Part shown: one piece after another, positions 53,441 through 61,985 of the stretch | Layout of the letters: each line of letters begins with the position of its first letter | Position numbering within the stretch: the first letter of the stretch is position 1 | The notes under the pieces: generated by a model | What the model was told of the DNA's origin: nothing | What the model saw: only the letters and a program-made list of their open reading frames with translations | Databases searched by the model: none | NCBI GenBank assembly: GCA_963678565.1 | Contig: OY782875.1 | Location: forward strand, 3,844,001-3,908,000 | Length of the DNA stretch: 64,000 nucleotides | Source of the DNA: SKHV01 sp963678565 | Lineage (GTDB): Bacteria > Bacteroidota > Bacteroidia > Bacteroidales > Prolixibacteraceae | Direction: 5' to 3' | Program-made: the position numbers and the translations under genes

Positions 53441-54202
53441 ATGGCAGATATTACATTAAAGAAAATATATTTAAAAGTTTGGAGACAAAATAGCGCCAAA
53501 GAAAAAGGTGCCTTCGAAACTTACGAAATTGAAAATATCTCTCAAGGAAGTTCCTTCCTAGAAATGTTGGATATTTTGAACGACAAATTAATTATTGAAG
53601 GAAAAGATCCTATTGCATTTGATCACGACTGTCGTGAGGGTATTTGCGGTATGTGTAGTTTGTACATCAACGGACGTGCACACGGACCAGATCGTGAAAT
53701 CACCACTTGTCAATTACACATGCGTGCTTTTAACGATGGAGATACAATTACTATTGAACCTTGGCGTGCTGGTGCATTCCCAGTAATCAAAGATTTAATT
53801 GTTGATCGTAATGCATTCGAAAAAATACAACAAGCAGGTGGTTACGTATCGGTAAATACCGGTGGTGTACCCGATGGTAACGCAATTCCAATTCCTCAGG
53901 TGGATGCCGAAGAAGCAATGGATGCTGCTGCATGTATTGGTTGTGGTGCTTGTGTTGCAACTTGTAAAAACTCATCGGCAATGTTGTTTGTTGCTGCAAA
54001 AGTTTCGCAATTTGCAAAACTACCTCAAGGAAAAGTGGAAGCAAAACGTCGTGCAAAATCGATGGTTGCAAAAATGGATGAACTTGGATTCGGTGGATGT
54101 ACCAACACTGGTGCTTGCGAATTAGAGTGTCCTAAAGCAATTAGCATTTCGCACATTGCTCGCCTAAACCGCGAGTATATCAGCGCAAAGTTTAGCGACT
54201 AA
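53441..54202 (+). CDS. sdhB: Succinate dehydrogenase/fumarate reductase iron-sulfur subunit
   Basis: A 253-residue subunit. The [2Fe-2S] ligands are in HDCREGICGMCSLYING and TTCQLH; the [4Fe-4S] and [3Fe-4S] ligands in AACIGCGACVATCKNSSAM and GGCTNTGACELECPKAI. It wires electrons between the flavin and the haems. Slightly divergent segment YVSVNTGGVPDGNAIP occurs where other families have a proline-rich linker, as usual in Bacteroidota. Ends at a strong terminator. Confidence 0.96.
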   Translation: MADITLKKIYLKVWRQNSAKEKGAFETYEIENISQGSSFLEMLDILNDKLIIEGKDPIAFDHDCREGICGMCSLYINGRAHGPDREITTCQLHMRAFNDGDTITIEPWRAGAFPVIKDLIVDRNAFEKIQQAGGYVSVNTGGVPDGNAIPIPQVDAEEAMDAAACIGCGACVATCKNSSAMLFVAAKVSQFAKLPQGKVEAKRRAKSMVAKMDELGFGGCTNTGACELECPKAISISHIARLNREYISAKFSD

Positions 54203-54220
54203 GCTTCGCTTAATAAAATA

Positions 54221-54257
54221 AAAAAAACGCCGTTTCCTTCTATTCGGCGTTTTTTTT
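54221..54257 (+). terminator. Intrinsic terminator after sdhB
   Basis: AAAAACGCCG (54223-54232) pairs perfectly with CGGCGTTTTT (54245-54254) and continues in T. Confidence 0.92.
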
Positions 54258-54296
54258 GAAACCACTCCCAAGTAACAATTCTTCCCAGTTCTTCAA

Positions 54297-54479
54297 TCGG
54301 AATCGGAACCATTCCGATCGTCCATTTTTCAGTTTTCTTCAATTAGAACCATTCCGATTGTTCCTTTTGAGTCTTTTCTTCATTCGGAACCATTCCGAAA
54401 CTTCCCCCTGCATGTTTTCTTTGATCGGAACCATTCCGAACCTTTCTTCGTACATTTTCACATTTCGGAATGATCCCGA
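54297..54479. repeat. Array of five dyad repeats, 40-41 bp period
   Basis: Five copies of a 15-bp dyad, consensus TCGGAACCATTCCGA, at 54303-54317, 54343-54357, 54384-54398, 54425-54439 and 54465-54479. Copies 1, 3 and 4 are identical; copy 2 reads TTAGAACCATTCCGA and copy 5 TCGGAATGATCCCGA. A single half-site TCGGAA adjoins copy 1 (54297-54302). Start-to-start distances are 40, 41, 41 and 40. The 25-26 bp spacers differ but are all pyrimidine-rich. The array fills the gap between the sdhB terminator and the nitroreductase gene, ending 77 bases before its ATG. The rest of this 354-base gap shows nothing else. Because the period is not a multiple of three, the open frame across it cannot encode a protein repeat. 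Confidence 0.85.
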
Positions 54480-54556
54480 AAGCTGATTCGATTATTGCAA
54501 TAAACCAAAATTCATTTTACTTGTTCCTTTTTCATAAACCCAAAAACAAGAATAAA

Positions 54557-55147
54557 ATGAATTCAATAGAAGTTTCAAAACTCATAAAAAACAGAAAATC
54601 CACCTTTATTCCAATGATGAAAGAAGGTGGTAGCATTGAAGATTCGGTAATCGAAGCGTTGCTTGAGAATGCAACTTGGGCACCTTCACACGGATTAGTG
54701 CAGGCTTGGGATTTCAAAGTGTTTACTGATGAAGCGGTAAAGCGCTTTTTTGATGTTCAGCAAAAACTTTATAAGGAAGTTACGCCGGCTGAAAAATTCA
54801 ACGAGATGAAATACCAATTGTATGCTGACAAGCACAAAAAGGTTTCGCATATAATTGCCATCATTGCTCGAAGAGATCCCGAGAAAAAGCATCCCAAACA
54901 AGAAGATATAGTTTCGGTTGCCATGGCAGTACAAAACATCTATTTGAGTCTGGAGTCGTTTGGTATCGGTGGATATCTAAGCACCGGAAAATTAGCTTAT
55001 AGCAAAGCGATGAGAACCTTTTTAAACTTGGAAGAAGAGGATGAGCCCATTGGATTTTTTATGTTGGGAATTCCTGAAAACAAATTTAAACTTCCACCAC
55101 GAGTAAGAATCCCAGCAAAGGAAAAAACAGAATGGATACGGGAATAA
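54557..55147 (+). CDS. Nitroreductase family flavoprotein
   Basis: A 196-residue FMN-dependent nitroreductase: SIEVSKLIKNRKSTFIPMMKEGGSIEDSVIEALLENATWAPSHGLVQAWDFKVF carries the FMN-phosphate-binding Arg/Lys and Ser; the second FMN region is QNIYLSLESFGIGGYLSTG; the C-terminus reads FFMLGIPENKFKLPPRVRIP. Similar to the YdjA/ HBN1-type single-domain enzymes. Physiological substrate unknown. The ATG at 54557 gives the standard N-terminus; the longer frame would start inside the dyad array and is rejected. The five-copy dyad array directly upstream could control it. Confidence 0.9.
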   Translation: MNSIEVSKLIKNRKSTFIPMMKEGGSIEDSVIEALLENATWAPSHGLVQAWDFKVFTDEAVKRFFDVQQKLYKEVTPAEKFNEMKYQLYADKHKKVSHIIAIIARRDPEKKHPKQEDIVSVAMAVQNIYLSLESFGIGGYLSTGKLAYSKAMRTFLNLEEEDEPIGFFMLGIPENKFKLPPRVRIPAKEKTEWIRE

Positions 55148-55163
55148 GGTACCAACCCGAAAT

Positions 55164-55195
55164 AAAAAAAAGCTCCTGAATTAGGAGCTTTTTTT
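55164..55195. terminator. Bidirectional terminator between nitroreductase and cysteate synthase genes
   Basis: Perfect stem AGCTCCT (55171-55177) / AGGAGCT (55183-55189) extended by A and T runs on the two sides; T tracts on both strands. Confidence 0.9.
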
Positions 55196-55201
55196 ATACT
55201 T

Positions 55202-56491
55202 TTAAAACAATGTTTTCAACTTCTCTTTTACCATTTCCGGATCAGGATTGATCGGGAATTTCATGAGCGGTTTTGCATAAACAACCTCATTTTCTCGTTT
55301 AAATTTCTCGGTCCCGCCTCCTGTAATATTAAGCATAATCAAACTGTGACGTTTCACAATTCCTTTTTCTACCGCTTCTTTCAAGCTAGCCACTGCAACT
55401 GCTGCGGCTGTAGTGATATCGTTTCCTTCGGTTTCGAGGAATAGTTTTGCAGCTGCTCTTGCTTCTTCGTTCGTCGCACTCATTACTAATCCTTCAGCAT
55501 CTACCAAGGCATCAAACACCCCTCCTCCTATTCCATAAGGTGGTTTACGGTTCGAGAGTACTTTTGCATCAATTTCTTCGACATGTTTACGCGCTAAATC
55601 ATCGTCGTAAGGAAGCATTTCTCTTGAGCTAGCCTCCCATGCCATTTTCATTGGCACAAATGGTTCGTTTTGAGAAACGATTAATTTCATTTTATTATTT
55701 CCATAACGACCATCTTCGATAAAACGGAGATTGGCTTCCCAAGCTGCAATTGCGCCTGTTCCGCTTCCTACTGCTTGAAAATAAAACTCAGGTATTTCGC
55801 CGATTGTAGTAACTGCTGAAACTACCGACAATGCCATGCCATCGCGACGCGCAACATTTTTTGCACCTCCCTCGGGATAAAACTCGTCCATTTCGCAAGC
55901 AATATTCGAAAGATGAATTGCATCGAAATAATCACCACCGTTTTCTGAAGCAATAATTTTAACACATGGATTTAGGGGCTTGTCGAACCAAAGTGCGTTA
56001 ATATTATCGGCTGGAATGGTTAACAATAATGGAATGTTATTTTCGGAACAAACGCGGGCAAAAGCTCGTGCTGTATTACCAGCCGAAGCCACCACCATTA
56101 CCTTATCTTTCAAACCATTTTTACGAGCCGAAACCGAGTAAGCTTCGAACTCTTTGAACGTTCCGGTTTTTATATTGGAGCCTTTTTCGGGCCAATAACC
56201 ATTAAAAGTGATGTACAAATTCTCTAAACCTAACTTTTCTCCAAGCCCTTCACTTTTATAAGTAACCGGACCACTTGAGCCTTCGAGCGTTTTTTCAATG
56301 GGCAACCATCCTGCAAATTTATACAAGCCGGGTAATTCATAATCGATTTCGGGTTGCTTGTTATCGTAAATTGCTCGAATTAAGTAAGGATCGTGATTGT
56401 GTGGGCATCCTAATTCCCAATTTTTATCTTCAAATGTACTTCCACAGCAAAGTGCCTTTAAGTGGTATTTAGTTCCCTTAAATTCCTTCAT
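55202..56491 (-). CDS. Cysteate synthase (threonine synthase-like PLP enzyme)
   Basis: A 429-residue fold-type II PLP enzyme that reads as cysteate synthase, a paralogue of threonine synthase. An N-terminal cysteine segment (CCGSTFEDKNWELGCPHNHD) is followed by the PLP-lysine region GSNIKTGTFKEFEA (Lys113), the asparagine/serine of ASAGNTARAFARV, VGSGTGAIAAWEA and the phosphate-binding GGGTEKFKR near the C-terminus. In Methanosarcina the enzyme makes cysteate from phosphoserine and sulfite for coenzyme M; in Bacteroidota cysteate feeds sulfonolipid (capnine) synthesis, the likely use here. It starts two bases after an LpoB-like lipoprotein gene and is the last gene of an envelope operon. The acyltransferase that would use cysteate is not in the window. 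A divergent threonine synthase is the alternative. Confidence 0.85.
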   Translation of the reverse strand: MKEFKGTKYHLKALCCGSTFEDKNWELGCPHNHDPYLIRAIYDNKQPEIDYELPGLYKFAGWLPIEKTLEGSSGPVTYKSEGLGEKLGLENLYITFNGYWPEKGSNIKTGTFKEFEAYSVSARKNGLKDKVMVVASAGNTARAFARVCSENNIPLLLTIPADNINALWFDKPLNPCVKIIASENGGDYFDAIHLSNIACEMDEFYPEGGAKNVARRDGMALSVVSAVTTIGEIPEFYFQAVGSGTGAIAAWEANLRFIEDGRYGNNKMKLIVSQNEPFVPMKMAWEASSREMLPYDDDLARKHVEEIDAKVLSNRKPPYGIGGGVFDALVDAEGLVMSATNEEARAAAKLFLETEGNDITTAAAVAVASLKEAVEKGIVKRHSLIMLNITGGGTEKFKRENEVVYAKPLMKFPINPDPEMVKEKLKTLF

Positions 56492-56493
56492 TA

Positions 56494-56997
56494 TTATTCT
56501 TTTTCATTCTCTCCTATCCTTATCAATTTGGTGATACTGCCAACAGGATTTTCACCACCTTTTTCCCAAACACGATACTCGCATTCGACAGCCTTTTTAT
56601 CCAAATTAGGGACAATTTTTAATGTGATTACAAATTTAATATTCTGACTATCCAATAATTCTTTGGAGGTAAGTGCTTGTTGTGATTTTGTACTCTTCAA
56701 CACCCTTACTTTACCAGTGCTTGCTAAATTTAATTCAATTGTATTGTACAAAACGTTTTTGTTGATAACGCTTTGTGTTTCATTCACAATTTCGCCACAA
56801 ATCATTACCGGACGCGTTTCGTTTTGCACCAAATAAGTGCTTAACCATTGTTGTGTAAGTAATTCAGGAATCACATTGTTAATTTGATTTGTGAACTGAA
56901 CCTCATTAACAGTCACATCAGAAAGTTGAAACTTTCCGGTAACGCCACAGCTTGCAAAACTGGAAACGACAATAAACAGTACAATAAGTTTTTTCAC
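56494..56997 (-). CDS. LpoB-like outer-membrane lipoprotein
   Basis: A 167-residue lipoprotein from a GTG start: signal MKKLIVLFIVVSSFASCG, lipobox cysteine 17. The mature part (RPVMICGEIVNETQSVINKNVLYNTIELNLASTGKVRVLKSTKSQQ) resembles the LpoB/YcfM domain, in which the lipoprotein reaches through the periplasm to stimulate a class A penicillin-binding protein. The match is by pattern only. It lies 183 bases below the DUF6340 gene and two bases above cysteate synthase. Confidence 0.6.
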   Translation of the reverse strand: MKKLIVLFIVVSSFASCGVTGKFQLSDVTVNEVQFTNQINNVIPELLTQQWLSTYLVQNETRPVMICGEIVNETQSVINKNVLYNTIELNLASTGKVRVLKSTKSQQALTSKELLDSQNIKFVITLKIVPNLDKKAVECEYRVWEKGGENPVGSITKLIRIGENEKE

Positions 56998-57180
56998 TGT
57001 TTCAGAATTTCATTCGATTAAAGATAAATATTATCATAAATCAATCGTGATAATAACTTGATTTGATTTTCGCTTTAAACCAATTTATTAAAACGAGGGT
57101 GTAAATTTAAAAAAATCGAAATAGAAACAATGAAAGGATTGTAATTGAAGTATATTAAATTTGGGTTTGATAATGCGAAA

Positions 57181-58218
57181 TCATTTCATAAGCTTCTTTT
57201 GCTTCAACAATTCTTTGTAATAATGATTCACCACTTCGCGATAATAAATCTTTTTTGAGTTTCGAGTCCATTTAATTGCATTGTCAATATCGCCAAGCAT
57301 TTCATAAGCTAAAGCAACATTTAGCATTACTTTACTACGAGACTGTCGGCTGCCCTTTTCCGTAAAATCAAGCCACAATTCTAAAGCTTCAGCCCAATTT
57401 CCTTCGGCGGCATAATTAATAGCAATATCAATACTTTTATCTTTTAATTTATAATAAAAGCGAGTTTCCAAATCCCATTTTGGAGCTATGTGTTTCGAAA
57501 GATCAATTGCAGCAGCAATTCCAGTTTCAATCAAAGCAGATTTCACTGATGGTAGTCGAGCAAAAAGCAGATTTACATCATCTTCGTAACCACTCCAATA
57601 AAGCGTATCCTGCTCAATTACATCAACCAAAATTGTTTTATTCTTTGGTTCGTACATTCTCCAATGTGCCCGATAATAATAATCCATTTTTGCCTCATGT
57701 GTGTCGGTCATAACACCTAAATTCCATGATTCATAGTGCTTTTCATAACTGGTTACTGTACGAATTGCAAAGTTTTCAAGTACGATCAAGACATCTGTTT
57801 TATACAAATCGCAAATACTTTCAACATATTCCCAAATTAAGGGTTTAGGTTCACTTTTATACGACAAATAACGTGGAATATAGCGATCAACAGGAATTAC
57901 AATATCAAACCGTTGCGATTCGAACAATAAATCGCCTAAAACTTGAATGGAGGTATCGGCCGCAATACTGTCGAGTAATACTCGATCGGTATCGAAATTG
58001 GCCTCATAAAAATCAATTTGCAAGGAATCAGAAACAAAATTTTCGAATTCATCAGAAACGCTGCGGTTCATGATGGTTACACTGCGGATGGTATCGGCAA
58101 TTCGGAAACGAGGATCTTTGGGTATTTCTACTTTAAATCGCTGCAATTGCGCTTGACTCATTAATCCAATTATCAAAAACAAATTGGCTAATAATATATG
58201 CTTAAAATTTAGCTTCAT
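57181..58218 (-). CDS. Secreted DUF6340-like protein with TPR-like C-terminus
   Basis: A 345-residue exported protein (signal peptide through SQAQ, about residue 24). It has IRSVTIMNRSVSDEF, TDVLIVLENFAIRT, and YRAHWRMYEPKNKTILVDVIEQDTLYW, the pattern of DUF6340, and ends in a TPR-like pair: AINYAAEGNWAEALELWLDF and NVALAYEMLGDIDNAIKWTRNSKKIY. Probably an envelope assembly or stress protein; function unknown. It starts 13 bases after the VWA gene. In Bacteroidota such genes often adjoin LpoB-like lipoprotein genes, as here. Confidence 0.68.
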   Translation of the reverse strand: MKLNFKHILLANLFLIIGLMSQAQLQRFKVEIPKDPRFRIADTIRSVTIMNRSVSDEFENFVSDSLQIDFYEANFDTDRVLLDSIAADTSIQVLGDLLFESQRFDIVIPVDRYIPRYLSYKSEPKPLIWEYVESICDLYKTDVLIVLENFAIRTVTSYEKHYESWNLGVMTDTHEAKMDYYYRAHWRMYEPKNKTILVDVIEQDTLYWSGYEDDVNLLFARLPSVKSALIETGIAAAIDLSKHIAPKWDLETRFYYKLKDKSIDIAINYAAEGNWAEALELWLDFTEKGSRQSRSKVMLNVALAYEMLGDIDNAIKWTRNSKKIYYREVVNHYYKELLKQKKLMK

Positions 58219-58231
58219 TTAACAATTTAAA

Positions 58232-60322
58232 TTAGTAGGATCCCCAAAACTTTCTCAAAAACCATTCCGTAAACAAGAACAAAGTCAAGATAATAAATAT
58301 CCACTTGATATCAATTAATTCACTTAAAGACTTTAATTGATGAGTTTTTGACTGACTATTTTTACTATTCAAAACTAACTCTAACAGCTGTTCTGAATTC
58401 TCGAAAGAAGCAAAATTACCGCCCAATTGACTTGAAATACTTCTCAGCAAATTAAAGTTTGCGGTGGAATTTTGCTGCTCAAAATTGATCTTCTGAACGA
58501 TAAACGAACCATGTTTCAACAAAGTATCCTGTCCGATTGAAGCTTTGGCCTGAAAATTATACTTGCCCTCGTTTAGATATCCCACATTCAAATTATAAGC
58601 CGATGCGCCCGAATCGAAAACATAATGATATTCCACATTTGAAGAATCGTTTAAATGCAATTCAATATTTTCATTGAGTACTGGCTCAAAAATCTCATTT
58701 AATAAATTGGCACGAAATCGCACCGGAGAATTTTCAGGCACCACTTGCTGATATTGTAGTTTGAATCGATCTTCTTTCGAATCGATGCTCAAATAAGTGA
58801 ATAAGTTTACCACAAGCTGATTCACATTCAATCGTGAGCCCAAATTCAAATATTCCTGTAAACCCCATTTCCAGATCCCTTCGCCCAAAATAAATGCAAT
58901 TTTTTGCTGCTTGTAATTTCCAACCAAAATCAAAGGGCGATCTAATGCCACACCATTGATACTTTGGTAGGCCAAAACATCATAATTAACAGTCTCCTCA
59001 ATTTCAGAAAACGGAGTTAATAAAGGCGGATACAAGCTTTCCATTTGTTCGACCCCTTGGGGAAGTCCAAAAATTGAAAAAGCATCGTTAAATTTAGGAG
59101 TAAGCTCTTCAAAAATGGTAGTTGGTTTGATTTCAATTCCCAAATCTAAATTATTCAATGCTGCTAAATTTGTGTTTGGACCAGCAACCACCAAAATTGA
59201 TTTTTTCTGATCAATTATACTTTCAATCAAGGCCTGATTGCTATTAGAAGCTGGAAGTTGATACAATACTACGGTATTATAATTCTCGATCGGCCCTTGA
59301 AACTCATCAATTTTTGCAATTGTAACTTGAAAATTTGCTTCGGATTGCAACAAACTTTTTTGAACACCAATATCGGGATGTGGTGCTTCGGTTAAAACAA
59401 GGACTTTGTATTTATCTTCGTGAACTCGAATATTAAATTGTTGAATATTATTCTCTTGATTCTGCTCTGCTTCATAAGGACTTAATACAACTTTATATGA
59501 TTGAAGCCCCGCATCATTCGCCTCGATGCTAAAAGTTACGGTGGTATAGTAAGTAGATTGCGGAATTCGAATTTCTTTCTCTTCCAACAATCGATTGCCA
59601 TTATATACCGAAACCTTTGAACTTTGATTTGGAAAATCTGTAAAATTCAATTCGACTTCCAATTGAAAGCGATTTCCTAAAAACACTGAGCGATTATGAT
59701 GTATATCGAGAATTGCTTGATCTGAAAAAATAGTAGTATCACCAACCCCCAAGGTATAAATTGGGGCGGTAATTTTTTCAACAAACTGAATTGGACTCCT
59801 TCCAACATTATAAATACCGTCGCCAACTAAAAGTACTCCGCCGAGGTTCAGCTTATAAAAGCGATCGGAAATATAATTGAGCAAAGTTGCGTAATCAGAA
59901 ATATTTTCTGAAAAATTAATTGCGCCATTTTCGTTGATTTCACGCCCAAAAGTTAATTGCTGAACATCGAATTTAGAGTCAGCCTTCGCCTTAATTTGAT
60001 CCACCAGTGCCATGGTTGCATCAATTAACTCAGTATTGTTTTGTTTCATCGATGATGAATTGTCAACGGCCACCAATAAAACAGGCTGTTCTTCGTATCG
60101 AATTACCTTTTCTAATATTATGGATAGCAAAAAAATTGCGATTCCAACAATTGAAACATAGCGAAGTAATCCCAGAATTTTACGCTGAGTAACAGTAAAC
60201 TCTTCTTTGTCAATTTTAAAAAAGTAGCTTACAAAAACAACTCCACCGACAAGAATAAAGATGACAAATAGCCACAAAACAGCAAATGATATGTTAGATT
60301 GGATCTCCAAGATTTTGATCAT
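58232..60322 (-). CDS. Inner-membrane protein with von Willebrand A-like domain
   Basis: A 696-residue protein. Two N-terminal membrane helices (about 12-33 and 50-70) precede a VWA-like domain with a MIDAS motif, Asp87-x-Ser89-x-Ser91 in LVAVDNSSSMKQ, and APIYTLGVGDTTIFSDQAI. A long extracytoplasmic region of Ig-like and GATase-like segments follows (VYNGNRLLEEKEIRI; VLTEAPHPDIGVQKSLLQ), and a last helix lies at about 670-690 (WIFIILTLFLFTEWFLRKFW). The design is that of BatA/BatB-like and COG-type membrane VWA proteins. It opens the four-gene minus-strand operon ending in cysteate synthase, with a recognisable promoter. Confidence 0.78.
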   Translation of the reverse strand: MIKILEIQSNISFAVLWLFVIFILVGGVVFVSYFFKIDKEEFTVTQRKILGLLRYVSIVGIAIFLLSIILEKVIRYEEQPVLLVAVDNSSSMKQNNTELIDATMALVDQIKAKADSKFDVQQLTFGREINENGAINFSENISDYATLLNYISDRFYKLNLGGVLLVGDGIYNVGRSPIQFVEKITAPIYTLGVGDTTIFSDQAILDIHHNRSVFLGNRFQLEVELNFTDFPNQSSKVSVYNGNRLLEEKEIRIPQSTYYTTVTFSIEANDAGLQSYKVVLSPYEAEQNQENNIQQFNIRVHEDKYKVLVLTEAPHPDIGVQKSLLQSEANFQVTIAKIDEFQGPIENYNTVVLYQLPASNSNQALIESIIDQKKSILVVAGPNTNLAALNNLDLGIEIKPTTIFEELTPKFNDAFSIFGLPQGVEQMESLYPPLLTPFSEIEETVNYDVLAYQSINGVALDRPLILVGNYKQQKIAFILGEGIWKWGLQEYLNLGSRLNVNQLVVNLFTYLSIDSKEDRFKLQYQQVVPENSPVRFRANLLNEIFEPVLNENIELHLNDSSNVEYHYVFDSGASAYNLNVGYLNEGKYNFQAKASIGQDTLLKHGSFIVQKINFEQQNSTANFNLLRSISSQLGGNFASFENSEQLLELVLNSKNSQSKTHQLKSLSELIDIKWIFIILTLFLFTEWFLRKFWGSY

Positions 60323-60338
60323 TCTAAAGGGTTATTGA

Positions 60339-60365
60339 CAAATCTATGAAAAAATACAGATCCAA
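60339..60365 (-). promoter_or_regulatory. Promoter of the VWA-DUF6340-lpoB-like-cysteate synthase operon
   Basis: Minus strand TTG (60365-60363), 16 bases, TAGATTTG (60346-60339), 16 bases before the ATG at 60322. Confidence 0.6.
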
Positions 60366-60475
60366 TTGTATTTTATTTAAGAATTGAACACGAGATATAT
60401 ACCATTCATCAAAAACTTAGAAGAAGAAAAATGATGGCAAGCTTCAAGTTATTAATGGTTCTAACTCAAAATCAT

Positions 60476-60484
60476 TACTTTTGC
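60476..60484 (+). promoter_or_regulatory. -7-like element of the DEAD-box helicase gene
   Basis: TTACTTTGC (one mismatch to TAnnTTTGC), 14 bases before ATG 60499; it overlaps the in-frame TTG at 60481, which supports the ATG as the start. Confidence 0.4.
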
Positions 60485-60498
60485 ACAAAATTATTTAT

Positions 60499-61827
60499 AT
60501 GGCAACATTCGACGATCTGAAATTGACTAAATCAGTTAAGAAGGGAATTGATGAAATTGGTTTCAATAATCCTACTCCTATTCAGGAAAAAGCAATTCCT
60601 GTAATTAAGTCGGGGAGAGATTTACTAGGCATCGCACAAACCGGTACCGGGAAAACTGCAGCCTACATTTTACCTATAATGACAAAACTGATAAAAGCCG
60701 AGGGGGAAGATCCAAGAGCATTGATTCTGGTTCCTACGCGCGAATTATCTATTCAGGTTGGCGAAGACTTAGAGGAAATTGGTCAACATACAAATATCCG
60801 ACATGTGGCACTTTATGGAGGAATTGGCTGGACAAAACATGCAGAAATGCTAGAACAAGGTTGCGATATTCTGGTAGCAACCCCCGGACGACTACTTGAT
60901 TTATTTCAGCATAATGTACTTAGCTTGAAAAAAGTTAAGACACTGGTTATCGATGAGGCCGACAGAATGTTAGACATGGGTTTCATGCCTCAAATCAGAA
61001 GAATTTTAGACATTCTTCCGATGCGAAGACAAAATTTATTGTTTTCAGCAACCTTTCCTCAAACACTTGAAAAACTTACAGATGAGTTTTTAGATACGCC
61101 AGTTCGAATTGAAATGGCTCCGTCGGCAACGCCGGTTGAATTGGTTGAGCAAAAAATTTATGAAGTTCCGAATTACAGAACCAAGCTGAATTTAATTTCA
61201 GATTTACTTATCGACGAAGAAACTTTCAAGAAGGTAATTATCTTTTGTAAAACCAAAGCAACTGCCGAAGCTGTTTTTAAGGTTGTAAAACGGAAATCGG
61301 AAGGAGAAAAACGCATTTTACATTCCAACAAGGGGCAAAATGCTCGAATCAATTCCATCACCTCCTTTAAAAACGATGAGGTGCGCATCCTAATTTCAAC
61401 TGACGTTTCGGCTCGAGGAATCGATGCAAGCATGGTGTCACACGTAATCAACTTCGATGTTCCGGTAAACTACGACGATTACATTCATCGAATTGGGCGA
61501 ACTGCACGTGCAGGAAACAATGGAGTTGCAATTACCTTGCTTGACCCATCGGAAGAATGGCATTTCAAAAAAATTGAAGAGATGATGCGTTTGCAGGTTT
61601 CTAAAATTGATCTTCCAGATGATTTAGAAATTGTTGAATCGACCAAAAGCGAACGTCAGGAACAACTGCGAGAAATTGATCGACAGAGGAAACTAGATGA
61701 TCCAAACTTTCAAGGGGCCTTTCATGAAAAGAAGAGAATTATTACCAAAGATAATCGAGATTTTTCCGATAAATTTTCGCGTACTAAGCAGCGACAAAAA
61801 AGGAAAAAGAATCGTAGAAAGCGATAA
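60499..61827 (+). CDS. DEAD-box ATP-dependent RNA helicase
   Basis: A 442-residue helicase of the RhlE/DbpA-like group: Q motif FNNPTPIQEKAIP, motif I AQTGTGKT, motif Ib TPGR, motif II VIDEADRM, motif III FSATFP, motif V DVSARGID and motif VI HRIGRTARA. The C-terminus ends in a very basic tail (RTKQRQKRKKNRRKR) suited to RNA binding. Unwinds short RNA duplexes in ribosome assembly or mRNA decay. ATG at 60499 chosen because it lies after the promoter element and gives the normal MATFDDL start. A long perfect inverted repeat follows five bases after the stop. Confidence 0.95.
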   Translation: MATFDDLKLTKSVKKGIDEIGFNNPTPIQEKAIPVIKSGRDLLGIAQTGTGKTAAYILPIMTKLIKAEGEDPRALILVPTRELSIQVGEDLEEIGQHTNIRHVALYGGIGWTKHAEMLEQGCDILVATPGRLLDLFQHNVLSLKKVKTLVIDEADRMLDMGFMPQIRRILDILPMRRQNLLFSATFPQTLEKLTDEFLDTPVRIEMAPSATPVELVEQKIYEVPNYRTKLNLISDLLIDEETFKKVIIFCKTKATAEAVFKVVKRKSEGEKRILHSNKGQNARINSITSFKNDEVRILISTDVSARGIDASMVSHVINFDVPVNYDDYIHRIGRTARAGNNGVAITLLDPSEEWHFKKIEEMMRLQVSKIDLPDDLEIVESTKSERQEQLREIDRQRKLDDPNFQGAFHEKKRIITKDNRDFSDKFSRTKQRQKRKKNRRKR

Positions 61828-61831
61828 AACA

Positions 61832-61880
61832 ATTCGGCCTAAAAATTTACTTGCATTAGAAGTAAATTTTTAGGCCGAAT
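61832..61880. repeat. 21-bp perfect inverted repeat after the helicase gene
   Basis: Arms 61832-61852 and 61860-61880 (left arm begins ATTCGGCCTAAAAATTT) are exactly complementary around GCATTAG. No T tract follows, but the inner part of the stem (AAATTTACTT / AAGTAAATTT) is itself followed by TTTTT, so it may work as a terminator in both directions. Confidence 0.75.
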
Positions 61881-61985
61881 ACAGCGAAGTTGGATTTAAA
61901 TCAGAATTCTGGTAAGATTCTTTCCGCACTCCGTTATTCTCTCAAAGTGTTTTTAAACTTAAAATAGAGAATCCTTTTCGTATTG

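Noticed and set aside
54297..54479. CRISPR array
   Set aside because: The repeat is a 15-bp dyad, degenerate at both ends of the array, spacers are pyrimidine-rich and no cas gene is in the window.
54256..54486. Open frame of 76 codons across the dyad array
   Set aside because: It starts inside the sdhB terminator, reads through repeats whose 40-41 bp period shifts the frame at each unit, and has an unlikely composition (runs of Phe, Ser and Asn).
61936..61971. ATTCTCT / AGAGAAT hairpin below the TlpA-like gene
   Set aside because: Seven base pairs around a long loop and no T tract on the minus strand; not supportable as a terminator.
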